This document shows, piece after piece, positions 34,140 to 46,500 of a DNA stretch of 64,000 nt (positions within the stretch are counted from its first letter, which is position 1; the number at the start of each line of letters is the position of its first letter). The notes under the pieces were generated by a model. The model saw only the letters and a program-made list of their open reading frames with translations. It was not told the DNA's origin and made no database searches. Both the position numbers and the translations under genes were made by a program. Source of the stretch: Phragmites australis (taxonomy: Eukaryota; Streptophyta; Magnoliopsida; Poales; Poaceae). The stretch lies in contig NC_084938.1 in the NCBI RefSeq assembly GCF_958298935.1, positions 22,859,501-22,923,500 of the forward strand. The letters run 5' to 3'.

Positions 34140-36737
34140 ATTCTATTTTTTTTACTAGTACCACGCTGTGAAGACCTGACTAAATTGACTTGGTTCAATT
34201 GAATGGCCAATTATCCACTTAAGTTGAGAGCTAACATGTGCTCGCCAAAGGCACAACATATGTTAAACCTCAACTAATGTAACAACTCAATGCACCATCC
34301 AATTGAAACAAAGGCAATTCAAGTAGTCCCGGTATGTGTATTTTGATAATTCTCAAGAGAGCTATTATCCAACATATATCTCTACAAACATGTACATCAC
34401 AACATCACGATTATACAAAAGCTCAAATATGAAATTAACTGCTAGAACTGTTCAAGTGATTACAAGTTAGTGAATAAACAAAAGAGCTCCATAAATTACC
34501 ATGAATTCTATGAGCTTTCAAACTACAAAGGGACACTAAATTATTAACAAGTTACAAGGTGTTATCTAGAGTGGTTATACATAAATCGCAACGGAATAAC
34601 GGATAAAAGAAACCAAAGATCGATGGCGTTATTTGCCCACAAGCCAACTGACCGGGGTTAGTAGTAGTATAGCAACTACTCATGACCACACCACTCTCGG
34701 TGGGGCACAAGTGGCTTCTAAATCTTTTCTGCAAAACAATCAACAAAGCACAGTGAGTACGAAGGTACTCGTAAGACTTACTCGTACGGATATATATATT
34801 CCCGACTTCAAGAATAATACATTTGGATAAATTAGTAAGGAATATGTCACAAGGTTAAATTAAATTATACAAAAGGAAATTTGAGAACATAGACATGTAA
34901 GCACCTAATATAACATAACATAACACTTATGCTATCCTAGCATGACCATAAGAGCCTAACTATATAAAACATGTGAATATGATTATCTCAACATAGAAAA
35001 AAAAAGAACCATCTCATCTCATCCCACATATAGCCTCCATACCACAAATACTAAATGGAACTCTACGATGACGTCTAATGAATATTAAGCTTGTTCATTA
35101 CCGAGAGCGTGGAATTTGAATTGATTTTACACCCTGCAGGGGAATACATCTTTACCCACACTACAGGAGACCGCCCTCCGTACAACCCATCGGTTGCAAG
35201 TGATGATTCACGTGACAACCATTCACGTACCCACTCCGAACCTTTGTTCCCATACCCGAGTATGCAGAGGCTACCTAGATATACTCTTGAAGCAACCTCA
35301 GATGCCTCTTACAAGCCTTCTCGCTCACATCACAGGCGCATGAGTCAAATGATCGTTGCGACTTACGATACTTGGCTCATCCTTTCCCTATTCGGATATG
35401 TGGTAGTATGGAAAAGTGCTTAAGTCAACAACGTCAATGAATGCTGCTTAAACGATACAAGTAGTTTATGGCACCCGGGTCCCTCTCCCGACCTACCCCT
35501 AACACCACCCACATCTCGTCTCATTCTCACAACTCATCATCCCAACATCATTAATTTCATGAATTTTGATTAAGCCCTAAAGCTCGCAAACAATGGGCGT
35601 TCCACCACTCAACTTCTACCGGTGATCTATGCATGGCTAAGCATATCATGTTCAAAGTTAGACATTAGCAAGTGACACCTGAGTTACAAGGATGGAGATC
35701 GTCAATAATCAATATAGGGACAAATGCAACAAGATATGTGTTACCTGATTTCCAACATTAACTCGCTAAACATGCATATATGACACATAGCAATATCTAG
35801 TAAAATTTACCAATAATTCACCAAAATATAGAAGTATGCATTGATGCTTGCCTTAATGCTCAGCTTCACAATCAAGATCAATCACAAATTCTGCCTCAAG
35901 AAAATCCATCACTCTCCACTTCGTTGATCACTAAAGAATGAAAATGCATCGTGATAAGCATGATGAAATACTATGAAGTATGTTTTATGATGCATGATCG
36001 TGAACGAGGTGCAATGTGACATGTCGTGAAAATATTTGCAAAAGAATGCTTGATTGATTGGGCTAAAAGAGATTTAACCATCACATTGGATAACCTAAGC
36101 TCACTGGGTTCTGAATATCTAACAATCAAACCGGGAGGGGTAGCGGTCAGACCATGGTGGTCAAACAGAGAAGAACCGGTACTGAGTAGCTATGGCGCTC
36201 TAACTCCAGCGATGACTTCGGTGACACCTTCAGCCAAGAGTAATATCAAAACACTCTACAAGACTAGAGAATTTTATTTTGGGTGGTTTAGGTGACATGC
36301 ATGGGGCTAAACTCTAGGTCCCCATGGGTGACGTCCATGGCTAGGGGTGGAACTCAGGTCTAAGCAAATAGGGATGGGTTGGAGCTCGAAAATGATGGAG
36401 AAATGGTCGGGGAGGTCTCGCCTTGGTGTGGGGAAACTTCTTACACGGTTCGCTGGCTCCGGGGCGGTGATAGGGCTTAAGGTGGAAGAAAGACGTGTGG
36501 GAAGCTTCTCCGGCGAGAATGATGGCGGGTAGGCTTGGTGAAGCTCAGCGAAGGTCTTCTCCATCAATCTTCGGCCGTCGCGGTGGTCGAGGTGAGTGTT
36601 CCCTTATCTCTTTCTCGGTTTTGGGTGGAGATGGAAATGAGTGAGGAAGAGTGTGAGAGGTGGTCGATGGGTTTTTAAGTGGGCACTCTGAGCCCTTGTC
36701 TCTGTACCATTTTCAAGTAGTTTTGAGCACTTAACAA
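34140..36737 (-). mobile_element. Chromovirus-like gypsy LTR (LTR A), U3-truncated
   Basis: Shares many blocks, in the same order, with 43541-46753: TACGAAG(G/A)TACTCG, AAGACTTACNC, TAAGAATAATNCATT, ATTACCGAGAGC-type, and CATCATCCCA. It lies inside LINE3, which continues on both sides. Compared with LTR B it lacks the terminal U3 segment. Exact ends and TSD were not found. The frames at 35091-36567 are LTR read-through. Confidence 0.6.
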
Positions 36738-37300
36738 AAGCCAAAATATGATGTTATGGTGCATATGTGTGCTCTATGACTAGATTAGAATTTTTTAGAT
36801 GTGACATGTCATTTTGCTATGTTTCTTTGGAGATTATTTTATATTGCTTTTGATTTGGGCCCATACAATAGCATGAAAGATATGTTTGGGGATTGGCTTG
36901 TTAAGTTGGGAACAAAATTAAAATAGAAAATGTTGGTGGAAGCTGTTGTTCTATGCTGGACTTTTTGGTTGGGCAGAAATGTATTGGCTCTGGTTTTATG
37001 TGCAACTACTATAATGCGAGGACTACAAGGATATGATATGATGCAATTTTCATGACGTACTCAGGAAACTATGGTTATACAATTTTTTGCTAAGCATTGA
37101 TGGAGATTCAATAATCGTATATGTGCTCAATAATATCTTTTCATCCAAAAATCTGTTGGTGTTTATTTTCTTTAGTGTTCTTTTTACCATCATGGTATGC
37201 GATGTGGTCAGCCTAAGTGCCGAAAGTCTATAATAATTAAAGCCTAGGTGCTTTCATTGAAGCAGAGGCCAGGACATTCTTTCCATTATCTTAACAAAAC
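36738..37300 (+). pseudogene. LINE3, C-terminal end and 3' UTR
   Basis: Continues the zf-RVT-end region: FGPYNSMKDMFGDWLVKLGT (contains a length-typical MFGxWL motif), then VEAVVLCWTFWLGRNVLAL. The 3' end has TTTACCATCATGGTATG and TAATTAAAGCCTAGGTGCTT, like L1 3' UTRs of grasses. No clear poly(A) tail remains, and the end near 37250-37300 is approximate. Confidence 0.7.
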
Positions 37301-37539
37301 TCTGCAAACTTGCTCCAACCAAGCCATCTGGCCATCGGCGTCCACCGTGACCACCAGTCCTACTTCTGCCCCGAGAGGCGATCAGGCAAAAAAGAACACA
37401 TGGTGAATGCACGACCAAACCCAAGTCACACGGCATGTTGCCGCATGTGCGCGCCGCGTACTTCCGCTGTTATGCGCCTCCCCTCAATCCCCCCTCCTGC
37501 GTTTCTCTGTGCACTATAGTGTAATCTGATCGAATACAG

Positions 37540-38085
37540 ATACATATAGCTCATCATATATTCTATCTTATTTTTTTTAATTTAGAGTCGAACACGGATA
37601 GTATCGGATAATTATTTTTTCATCATATAACATATTCTATATTTTTTTCTCGCAGTTTAGAGTCAGAGCGGATAGTGCAGCAAGCTTTCGGTTAGTCGGA
37701 TAGATGAAAATTTCTCACTTTATTTACATCACCACACAGCACATTAAACGTTATAAGGATGCAATCAAAGTGAGCATAGAGAGAATAATCGCTGAGATAT
37801 GAAAACAAAAGCATTCAGTATTATTTATCTACGTATATGTGACAATCTACTTATATATTATAATATTTTTAAGTAAAATCTTAATAGGTTCTCTCATAAC
37901 ACCTAACATTCGAATACTTTGAATGGATACCAATCATCATTTATCATATCTTTTGTTTCATATCCAGAATCGAATACAAATAGTGTCTAATAGCCATTGT
38001 TGTATCCCATATTTAGTTTGTAGGCCTTCAGATGGGTAGACCGACGAAAAATATCCATCCTATTTACACTTCTACTGTGCACACC
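37540..38085. mobile_element. Unnamed non-autonomous DNA element, copy 1
   Basis: The right end (inverted) reads AGAAGTGTAAATAGGATGG. The interior shares GCTCACTTTGATTGCA(T/C)CC and TTTTCATATCTCA, in opposite orientation, with 42335-42908. AT-rich, non-coding. Ends are approximate and no TSD was read. Confidence 0.45.
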
Positions 38086-38158
38086 GGTTGCCCACCCTGT
38101 TTGGGCTGAACGACCCAACCTCACCAATGGCATTGCACTGTTGCAACTTCTGAACTAA

Positions 38159-38432
38159 GGACCTATTTGTTTCCAGCTGTTTCTAGCTTCTGCTTCTGTC
38201 AGAAGCTCAGAAGCCAGAAGCTAGAACAAACGGGTTTGCTGAGAAGTGATTTTTGGAGAAGCCAGAAGCTGCTTCTGAGAAAAATGAACTAGAAGCTGAG
38301 AAGCTCGCTGAGAGTAGCTTTTCTGAGAAGTTATATGTTGAGAAATCAAAAATTTATTGTAGAAGCCAACAGCCTACTTCCAAAAGCAGCTTTTCAAAAA
38401 AACCAAAAACAGAAGTTCAAATAAACAAGCCC
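38159..38432. mobile_element. Tourist-like MITE, 274 bp
   Basis: The ends GGACCTATTTGTTT and (inverted) GGGCTTGTTTATTT are flanked by TAA at 38156-38158 and 38433-38435. The interior is built of AGAAGC(T/C)AGAAGCT repeats. The 60-codon frame over it is not a gene. Confidence 0.8.
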
Positions 38433-38476
38433 TAAGTCCATTGGTGAAATCAAAAAGTGGGTCTAGGAATTTTTAA

Positions 38477-38871
38477 GGGTGTGTTTGGTTGTAAAAGAGG
38501 TGTTGTATCATATAGCTTGGTTAAGTGGAAGTAGGTCGGGGGAGCTATATAGCTTTTGAGAAGAGTATTTGGTTTGTTACAATAGCAGATGCAGTGAACC
38601 TGTAAAGTTATTCGGTTACTTATATGAGCGGATGTAATGACTTTGTGATCTGAGACTAATGAGTGAGTCCTACTGACACTATAACTCATACAGCCTACAT
38701 CTGCTCAATCTGCATACGAGCGAAGCTCGATTTAAACATATCATATAGCTAAGATAACTCATATAGCCTATATCTATTATGCAGACAACCAAACAAACTT
38801 ATGTACATAAATATATGAGCAGATACAAGCTTCTTATATGTAGACTCGGATACAGCAAACTAAATAGGCCC
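38477..38871. mobile_element. Tourist-like MITE, 395 bp
   Basis: The ends GGGTGTGTTTGGTTG and (inverted) GGGCCTATTTAGTTTG are flanked by TAA at 38474-38476 and 38872-38874. It lies only 44 bp from the previous MITE. The interior has self-complementary ATATAGCTNNG motifs. A second partial end (CAACCAAACAAACTT) inside suggests an internal rearrangement or nested copy. Confidence 0.75.
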
Positions 38872-38874
38872 TAA

Positions 38875-39418
38875 ATCTCTAACGTCACGGCAGCCCAATT
38901 CAGAGTGCATCTTTAGAAGGCCGAACGACATCTTTTAAAGCAGGGACTTATACAAAAGAATAGAAGCCCACAGGCCACAGAGGAGTAAAAACAAGTCCGT
39001 AGTGGAGTTTATCAAGTTTTTCTTCGAAGTTGAAATTCAAGGTTTAAAATTTATAAACTTGCAAAGGGGGGCTAGCTGGTTTGTGGTCGTTTTTAAGCTT
39101 AACAACTAAGTGATCGTGGGAGCCATATCCCGAGAAATCCGTGGTAAACCAACATAATGTAGTTCTCGAAAGCCACAGGTGCCATACCGTTGAACAAGTC
39201 GACTATTGGCAGTGAGTTATAGTGCTTGGAGTACATATTCTCTGATGCAAGTTCATGATTACAACGAGTAACTTGTGCGTAAGTACAAAGTGAGACTGCA
39301 AACTCTGAAAAAGCTAGCGAATTGCCATGCAATTGTGTCGCTAGATGAAAATACATTTTTTTCTATATGTTAAATATAATGGCTACAATTGAAAGTACAG
39401 TTTATATTCTACATGACT
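38875..39418. other. Intergenic, nothing recognised
   Basis: A minus-strand 85-codon frame (39099-39356) has no family signature. No repeat ends seen. Confidence 0.35.
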
Positions 39419-39426
39419 CTAATGTG

Positions 39427-39985
39427 CAGAGGTGGCCAAATAGGTGGTCCGATCCGGCACGGTACGGGTCTATTGAGGCTGTTTAGGCATGGTACATTTA
39501 GGTCCGTTTAGTTGAACCGGCACGGGCCTGTTGAGGCACGATCCGTTTAGACCCGTTAGCTAAACAGCTTGTGACGTGCCGACCCACATGTCGCGACTCC
39601 AGCCCAGTCACGGCTCACTTAAGATCGGGTCGTGTCGTGCTGACCCACGGTACGGTAAGCCCAATAAACTTTTTTGGCTTATCAGCCCGCGAAAAATTGA
39701 AAAAATCACAAAATTTACTTTCACTCGGAATCGAACACACAACCTTCTGCTTGGGAGTTAATCACACTACCATTGCACCACATATCCTATAAGATATTAA
39801 AAAATAAAAATAGTTTAACGGACCGTGCCGTACCGATCCGTCGTGCCGCGGCTCCGACCCAAACACAGCTCAAACCGTCGTACCGTGCCGACTTAGCCCG
39901 TTAACCGCCGTGCCGTGTCTAGATCAGGTCGAAATGACCACACCTAGTACCGACTCGTTTGGCCTAACCCATTTAACCACCTTTA
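39427..39985. mobile_element. hAT-like non-autonomous element, 559 bp
   Basis: The ends CAGAGGTGGCCAAAT and (inverted) TAAAGGTGGTTAAAT are flanked by CTAATGTG (39419-39426) and CTAATGTC (39986-39993), an 8-bp duplication with one mismatch as for hAT. Both arms are rich in GGCACGG/CCGTGCC motifs. The interior contains a tRNA-like stretch. Confidence 0.75.
39713..39780 (-). other. tRNA-like stretch inside the hAT element
   Basis: On the minus strand, TGGTGCAATGGTAGTG resembles a Pol III A box and GTTCGATTCC a B box, with CTCCCAAGC between them. Pairing of acceptor and anticodon stems looks poor and there is no CCA-ready end, so I do not call it a working tRNA. It probably descends from one. 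Confidence 0.45.
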
Positions 39986-39993
39986 CTAATGTC

Positions 39994-40985
39994 TATGCTT
40001 ATATTGTAATTTTATTTGCTACTAGCCTACTACTACGGTAAAAGCTCTAACAAATCTGCACCAATATAGAACCAGGATGCGTTTCCGTTTGGCTCGAGAA
40101 GTCATATCACCAACCTGGGTTTGAATCCAAGAGTGACCAAGTGGTAAATCACCTACAACCCTCAAAAGAAATCTACATAGTTAGAATTTGGCACCTTAAA
40201 AATAAGTAATCTATATTTTTCTTTCTTTCCTTTTGATAAACGAGCAAGGTTACAGGAGCTGAAAATCCCAATCAGTTTTCACTCACTTTCTACTGATAGA
40301 TCGGAGCCGCTGCTCCGCAAAAAATGCTAAAGTTAAAGCTGCTGTCGACCGACACACACGGCTTTGGCTTGACCAAAAGTAATCAAGTGCAAGGATTTTT
40401 CACCTTACCAAACTTAGAAAACGACCATCGGGACTCCAGTAAAATTGGCTTGAACTCAAGTGACAAAATCCATACTTGCTAGCATCAGAAGAAGGGCTGT
40501 GCATTTCTCAGAAATAACAGGCTTACAATGCATGCAAGCGTTGGTTTCACCGCGTTGCTGCCTTCCTTTCACAGTTTCACACTTCGGAGCACACCAGCAT
40601 AGCGGCAGTTTCCGCCCGAAGCTGCGGTCCGTCAGACACTCAGACCAGAGAAACTCACACTACTCTCAAGTCGCAACCCGCCACGCGCTTGGAGCCAACC
40701 GCCAATCCCAAGCGCGATCGATCGAGATGATCCAACCGGCAGAAAGGGGGGCCGGCAGCCGGCAGGCGGACGGAGCGTGCCTGCGCTCCGGCGCGGATCG
40801 CTCGGCGGGCTCCGGGCCATTCATGCCCGTGCGTACAGGACGAACGCCAACCGACCCACAGACCGGCGTCCTCGGCGGCCGTTGACCATACTCAGGCCTT
40901 CGGTGGCAGCTCGGACGCGGCAACAGACGCTAATGCCTTCGCCGCTCTTGGACCCACGCCCCTAGCCGGCCAAGTAATCCGATAC
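39994..40985. other. Intergenic with a GC-rich island
   Basis: Nearly all is unremarkable, but 40590-40960 is GC-rich with many CpG (for example GCGCGATCGATCGAG). The plus-strand frame 40460-40885 (141 codons) crosses the island; it has no recognisable domain and overlaps other long frames, so it is probably a composition effect. A lost promoter or first exon is possible. Confidence 0.35.
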
Positions 40986-41004
40986 TTCATTGTTCTCCGT
41001 GTTA

Positions 41005-41221
41005 CTACCTCCGTTCTTCCATACTTATCGTTTAAGATATATTATTACTTTTTATAAGAATTTATAATCGGAAGTTATTAAACATATAGTCATTTGATAG
41101 TATTTTCATGAAAATTATAGTAGTACCATTTTCTTGTGATAAATTTTAATACTTTTAAGTACATTAGAGATCAAATTTTTTAAAGTTTAACTGTATACAT
41201 CCCTGAATGGCATAGTAGTAC
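41005..41221. mobile_element. Stowaway-like MITE, degraded
   Basis: The left end TACTACCTCCGTTCTTCCAT fits the Stowaway CTCCCTCCGTCCCA consensus. The interior is AT-rich. The right end (CATAGTAGTA) is degraded, so the length is approximate. Confidence 0.5.
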
Positions 41222-41976
41222 GTTTTACTATCTATCATGAAAGAGAATGTTTAGCTTGGACCGGCTTGATTAAGAGTACTTTGGTGCCGAAGAATTAATT
41301 GGCATCCAAGTACTAAACTCAAATGCATTAAAGACAGGTTAAGGAAGTTGCTAGCATTGCAGTATGCACCTGTGCTTGCCTAATTTAGACTAGTTTTTTA
41401 TGTGCCAGAAGGAAATGGATTTGTTAGATTCTTCAACAACATCAAGAGCTGCTCCATCTGATCTTTTCCTGAAATGATATTTTGGGGCACGTGCGGTAAA
41501 AATTTAAAGAATTTGATTGTCGGAATATTTAAAATAATTTAGAAATGGTACACGAAAAATCATATCACTAATATTTCCAGCTTCAAATGCTTTTATAATA
41601 TTATAATTTTGTTAATTCTCACTAATATAGAAACAAACAATAGTCAAAGTTATTCCTATGAGACTGTAAAAGTCGATAACATTAATTATTTATATGTATC
41701 TATAAACAAACTGTTGCTATTAAAGCATCTCAGTAATCCTTAAATTACAAGAGTTAAAAGAAAAAAGAAAATCTTAGAAACTATCTTACTAATCAAGAGA
41801 AAAATTTACACTGTTTATATTGATGTAACAGATTACTAGGATGTCGATTAATTACATATGGTATTGTCATTTAACAAATTCAAATATTTTTTCAGTTATT
41901 AGACATTGCGATTGTATAGAAAATACACTTATTTTCAATTGCCAAAAAATTTCAAACAAAATTTTCAATCCTTACT
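41222..41976. other. AT-rich intergenic, nothing recognised
   Basis: No supported frame, repeat end or RNA. No open frame exceeds 60 codons here. Confidence 0.4.
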
Positions 41977-42165
41977 TTAAGGAGATAGGTAGGCACGGCA
42001 CATTTCATTAAGTAGAAATATAAAGTGTTACATTGAAGGTCATGTATATGTAGCTCTGGCTGCACAATTGTGTGAACTATTTGGCTACTTCGAAAAAATA
42101 GTCCGAGAATATGCATTTGTGATGGGACCATCCTTGGAGGAATTTGACATCACAAGGTTAATAGG
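41977..42165. repeat. Dispersed repeat, copy 1 of a pair
   Basis: Shares GGAGAT(A/T)GGTAGGC, CATTTCATTAAGTAGAAATATAAA, and ATATGCATTTGTGATGGGAC with 42979-43150, in the same orientation. About 1 kb separates the copies. Confidence 0.75.
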
Positions 42166-42176
42166 CTTACCAGACT

Positions 42177-42334
42177 AATCAAATCTTGCCAACGAGAAAT
42201 TTACCAAGCCTTCTCTTCAGCTCGAGTAGTTGAGCGACATTCTTGCACCACCTCTTAATCAAATCTTGCCAGCGAGAAATTTACTAAGCCTTCTCTTCAG
42301 CTCGAGTAGTTGAGCGACATTCTGGCACCAACTC
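42177..42334. repeat. 79-bp tandem duplication
   Basis: Two near-identical 79-bp units (42177-42255 and 42256-42334) begin AATCAAATCTTGCCA(A/G)CGAG. A more diverged single copy lies near 48084-48165. Confidence 0.88.
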
Positions 42335-42908
42335 TATGAGTGAAAACTAGACAGATATTTTCTATCTGTCTAACTATTTGAAGCCTTACCAAGCAAATAT
42401 AAGATGACTATACCTGATGCTGTTCGATATTATCCGTATTTGATTATAGATTCGAGAAAAAATGTAGGATATGATACAGGATGACTAGTATCAGTTCGAA
42501 GTATCTGAATGTTAGATGTTACAACAAAATATATTATGATTTCACTTTAAAATATGATAATATATAGCTAGATTATCAAATATCCGTAGATAGATAATAT
42601 TGAATATGTTCGTTTTCATATCTCACCAATCACTTTGCATGTGCTCACTTTGATTGCACCCCTATATTATTTAATATGTTGTATTAGGATGTAAATGAAG
42701 TACAAATTTTTTATCTATCTAACTAACTGACATTTATCCGACTATCCGCTCCGACTCTGATTCCGAGAAAAAAAAATAGAGAATAAAATACAGAATGAAA
42801 AAATAATTATTCAGCACTATACATATCTAACTTTAACTTGAAAAAAAAATATAAGATACAATACATAATAAGTTATATTCATCAGTATCCGATGAATTTT
42901 CACCCTTA
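42335..42908. mobile_element. Unnamed non-autonomous DNA element, copy 2
   Basis: Same family as 37540-38085 in opposite orientation. It contains TTAGGATGTAAATGAAG near 42683 and ends TTTTCACCCTTAA, which inverted gives TTAAGGGTGAAAA. Two elements may be fused here. Non-coding. Confidence 0.4.
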
Positions 42909-42978
42909 ATCACCTCAGTACGGTTCCAATCCTAAACTGTCATTTTTGTCCCTCTTCGGCGGAGACGATTATTTTTTG

Positions 42979-43150
42979 AAGGAGATTGGTAGGCGCGCCA
43001 CGTTTCATTAAGTAGAAATATAAATTTTAAATTGTAGGCCATGTACCAGCTAATATGGCTAGAAAGCTCATTATAGAGAGAGAATCGGAGAATATGCATT
43101 TGTGATGGGACCATCCTTAGAGGAATTTGACATCTCAAAAGTAGCAGGCA
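42979..43150. repeat. Dispersed repeat, copy 2 of a pair
   Basis: Partner of 41977-42165. The sequence before it (TGTCCCTCTTCGGCGG, about 42946-42961) is also related to about 48196-48215, linking it with the repeat near 48 kb. Confidence 0.7.
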
Positions 43151-43540
43151 ATTAGTAGACTTAGGGCAGCTCCAGTGTGTGCGCTAAGGAGGTGTAAAAT
43201 ACAGACAGAAAGAAGTGAGAGACTACTGAGAGAGGTGTAATTTATTGGAGTAAAGGTGCTAGCTTAGAACCGTTAAGAACATATAACTTATTTGAGCATC
43301 GATGAAAAGAATAAACTAATAATTTCTATCAGAGCAGTTATTGATGGTAGTTGGCCTTATCGTTTGCTTGGTTGTTGGTACGACCGTTGCCAGCTAGCAG
43401 TTGAACCAGATAAACATATCTGTTTCTTCTTCTATAAATAGACACAAGCTGTTAGACTCGATCAAATTACACCTAGCTTAATCGATAATTAAGTCGATTA
43501 AAATGGAAGTAATTCTGACAGTCTCGATATATGCTCAACA
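43151..43540. other. Intergenic, nothing recognised
   Basis: The start (GCAGCTCCAGTGTGTGCGCT) resembles a MITE end but has no partner here. No gene. Confidence 0.3.
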
Positions 43541-46500
43541 AAGTCTAAAATCACAATATATATCATTTATAATATAGTTTTATCACGATATGAACAGAGT
43601 ATAAACGTTTTAACTTTTATTACAGACCTTGTTCCAAGTTTCAATTTATATTTAGATCAGAGTTTTCAAACATAGCGAAAGGATATTAACAAAATAAAAG
43701 ATCAGTCACACCATTGCCCATAAGGCACCATTGGAACTAGCTCAGACATTAGATCTCTGCTCCTGGCTATCTCCAGCATCAGCAGGATAAAAGTACTCAT
43801 AAACCTGTATCAACTTAAGAGCAACACCCTAAGTACGAAGATACTCGCAAGACTTACACAAAATAGATATATACTATCCCGAATCTAAGAATAATGCATT
43901 GAGTGAATAGTAAGGAATATCCACAGAGTAAAATTGATGTAGCGGAAATGCACTTTAACCAATGTAATGGCATAAACTAGCAATATAAACTAACAATAAA
44001 CATAATCTTCAATAAAGTAAACTTGTTTAACTCAATTTAGTACCAGCACATGCTTCTCTCGAAAGCCCACATACTTTCCATTTCCCAAACTGAACAAAAA
44101 CTCCACAATGTTGCCAAATGGACATAAGTATGCTCATAACCGAGAGCACAATAATTTAAATTGTTCTTACACCCTACAAAGGGTACATCTTTACTCACAC
44201 GACTCGGGTTCATCCTCTTGACCCCGAGACAACCTTTCTCATACCCAGAACTACCCACTTGCACTTACCCCTATGGCACCGGGGTTACCGCAATCGTGTC
44301 CCGGACACCTCCGGCTCCCCTCCACCCTGCTTCTTCACATCATTCTTTTACGCGTCATAGGGATGCAAGAGAAGCGTTAGTATGGCATATGATAATCGGC
44401 TTATCTTGCCATTAGATCGACATGTGGAAAGTAAAAAAGTTCTTAAGCCAAATGACACCACGGACGGTGCTTAAATGATGCAAGTGATATATGACACCTA
44501 GGTCTCCTCTCTCATACTGCCCCTAACACCCACTCACATCTTGTCTCAATTTTTCCAAATCATCATCCCAGCTTATCATTTCTTTGTAACCATAGTTGAA
44601 ATTCATGTAGCTTGCTAACCACGGTGACATCCATCGCTCGACTTCTACCGATAACCTATGCTAGACTAAGCAATTACCGTATCACTTTTATGTCAGACCA
44701 TGTCATGAAAAATACACAGGTTACAAGGATCAGGATTAACAACTTCATCAAGGTAGGTACGATACAACAAATAAGATATACCCGATTCCCTACATCGACT
44801 CGCTAAAACATACATATATGACAAATAGCAATATCTAGCAATTGACCAACGATTCACCAGATTACAGGAGAGGTATGATAGATGCTTGCCTAGTGCTTTC
44901 CTGATACTTCCTGTGCAACACTCACAGAACTCTACTTGTTCGTTTGTGATTTCAACCACGCGACACTCCAAAGCGTTGGTTTGTAAATAAAGATAATAGT
45001 GCATCGCAATGAGTATGATGACATGCAAATGAAAGAGGCTCCACAGAGTATGACAACAGTGGAGATGCAATGCTTCATGCTGTGAGTTTAAATCATTAAG
45101 AATTTTCCTTAATTTAAATTAATGTTAAACATTTAATAATTCATGGATTTAATTACACTTTAAATAACCTTAACCCTATATCAATAGTTAACTACATATT
45201 TCATGGCTCCTAGTATTTTTAACGTGTAGAGTATGATCATATGAAGCTAACAAAATTGGATTCACCATTTTTGGAGCCATATCCGATTTTCTATGCATTT
45301 TAGAGTGTTTCAGCTGATTTATCAGTTGAACAATAAATCTATTTTGCATTTCCAAATTTACCAAATATTTAAATGGTCAAAATCCTTTTTACACCCACGG
45401 CTGTCTAGCCACTGAGATGCATGTGAGCCTGGGTGCTTGACTCCAGTCAAAATCGGCCTAAGGCCTAGCTACATAGTGCCCTGGCAGCGGCGTTCAGCGC
45501 AGCGGTGCAGACCGGGTAAAGCAACCAAAGCATCGGTGTGGCACGGCGGACCCAACTAAGACACATGTGGTTGACGACGTTTGAGGAGCGGCCAGCGACG
45601 GCAAGAGGCGGCAGTTGCACGGTGGTGGTTCGGTCCAGCGTGTCAGCGGCTAAACGACGGGGCAATTGACCCGGCCAAGGATACCTGGAGCACCAACATG
45701 TGCTAATGAACTTAACGGCATGGATTTTAGCTGAAGAGCCTGGCCAGAGCACGGTCGGTGATGAGCACAAGAGCGGCAGCAGAGGGTGGCTCACACAGAC
45801 AAGCGCATCGGTGTCAGGTCAAAAGGAAAACTATGCGCACGGAAGGAAGAAGAGGGTGAGGAGAAACTCACTGCATGGCTGGTTGACTAGAAGCGATAGT
45901 GGTGAGGCGGCTCGATAGTGAGGTGGTGGAGGACGCCGGAGTTGGGGAAGAAAGGTGCCGACTCGCAAAATCCGACTGGGTAAAGGTGAGGCTCATGCGT
46001 GAATTGACGAGGATGACCCTAGACGGCTCCTCTCCGGGCTCCGAGGAACTTGGGTGGTGGACTCATGCTCGGCGGTGCGAGATTTGGGCAGTGGTGGCTA
46101 GACTGCTCTGCTTGGCTCTCTGTTGCTTTGCGCGCGTGAGAGAGAAGTGAGGGAGAGAGCGGAGAGGGCAGCGGGATAAGGGCAGCAACCGACGTATCTG
46201 GAAGTCGCTTGGTGCCGTGGCTCAGTGGCCAGCCACAATAGTCAACAATGACAGCAACTGACATAGAGCAGAGAGCGGAGGGGATGACCACATGGACCGG
46301 ATCAACAATGACCGACATAAGAAGAAAGATCTCCCTCTTCTCTGATCAAAAAGGAAAGTTTCCCAAGCTCTAAAATTTGTAGGACAAATTTTTTGTGAAA
46401 ATATAATTCACGTGCAACCCATTTTAACTGGTTTGATCCAAACTTAAATTAAAATTCTTCAAAATTGCAACTTTTTCTAACTTGTATAGATTTTTAGAGG

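Noticed and set aside
34140..36737. Initially considered as a host gene region because of clustered frames (35091-36567)
   Set aside because: The sequence matches LTR B at 43541-46753 block by block and interrupts a LINE, so it is an LTR.
40460..40885. 141-codon plus-strand frame over a GC-rich island
   Set aside because: Overlapping frames on the other strand are equally open and no domain is visible; kept only as a possible gene-promoter relic in the gap note.
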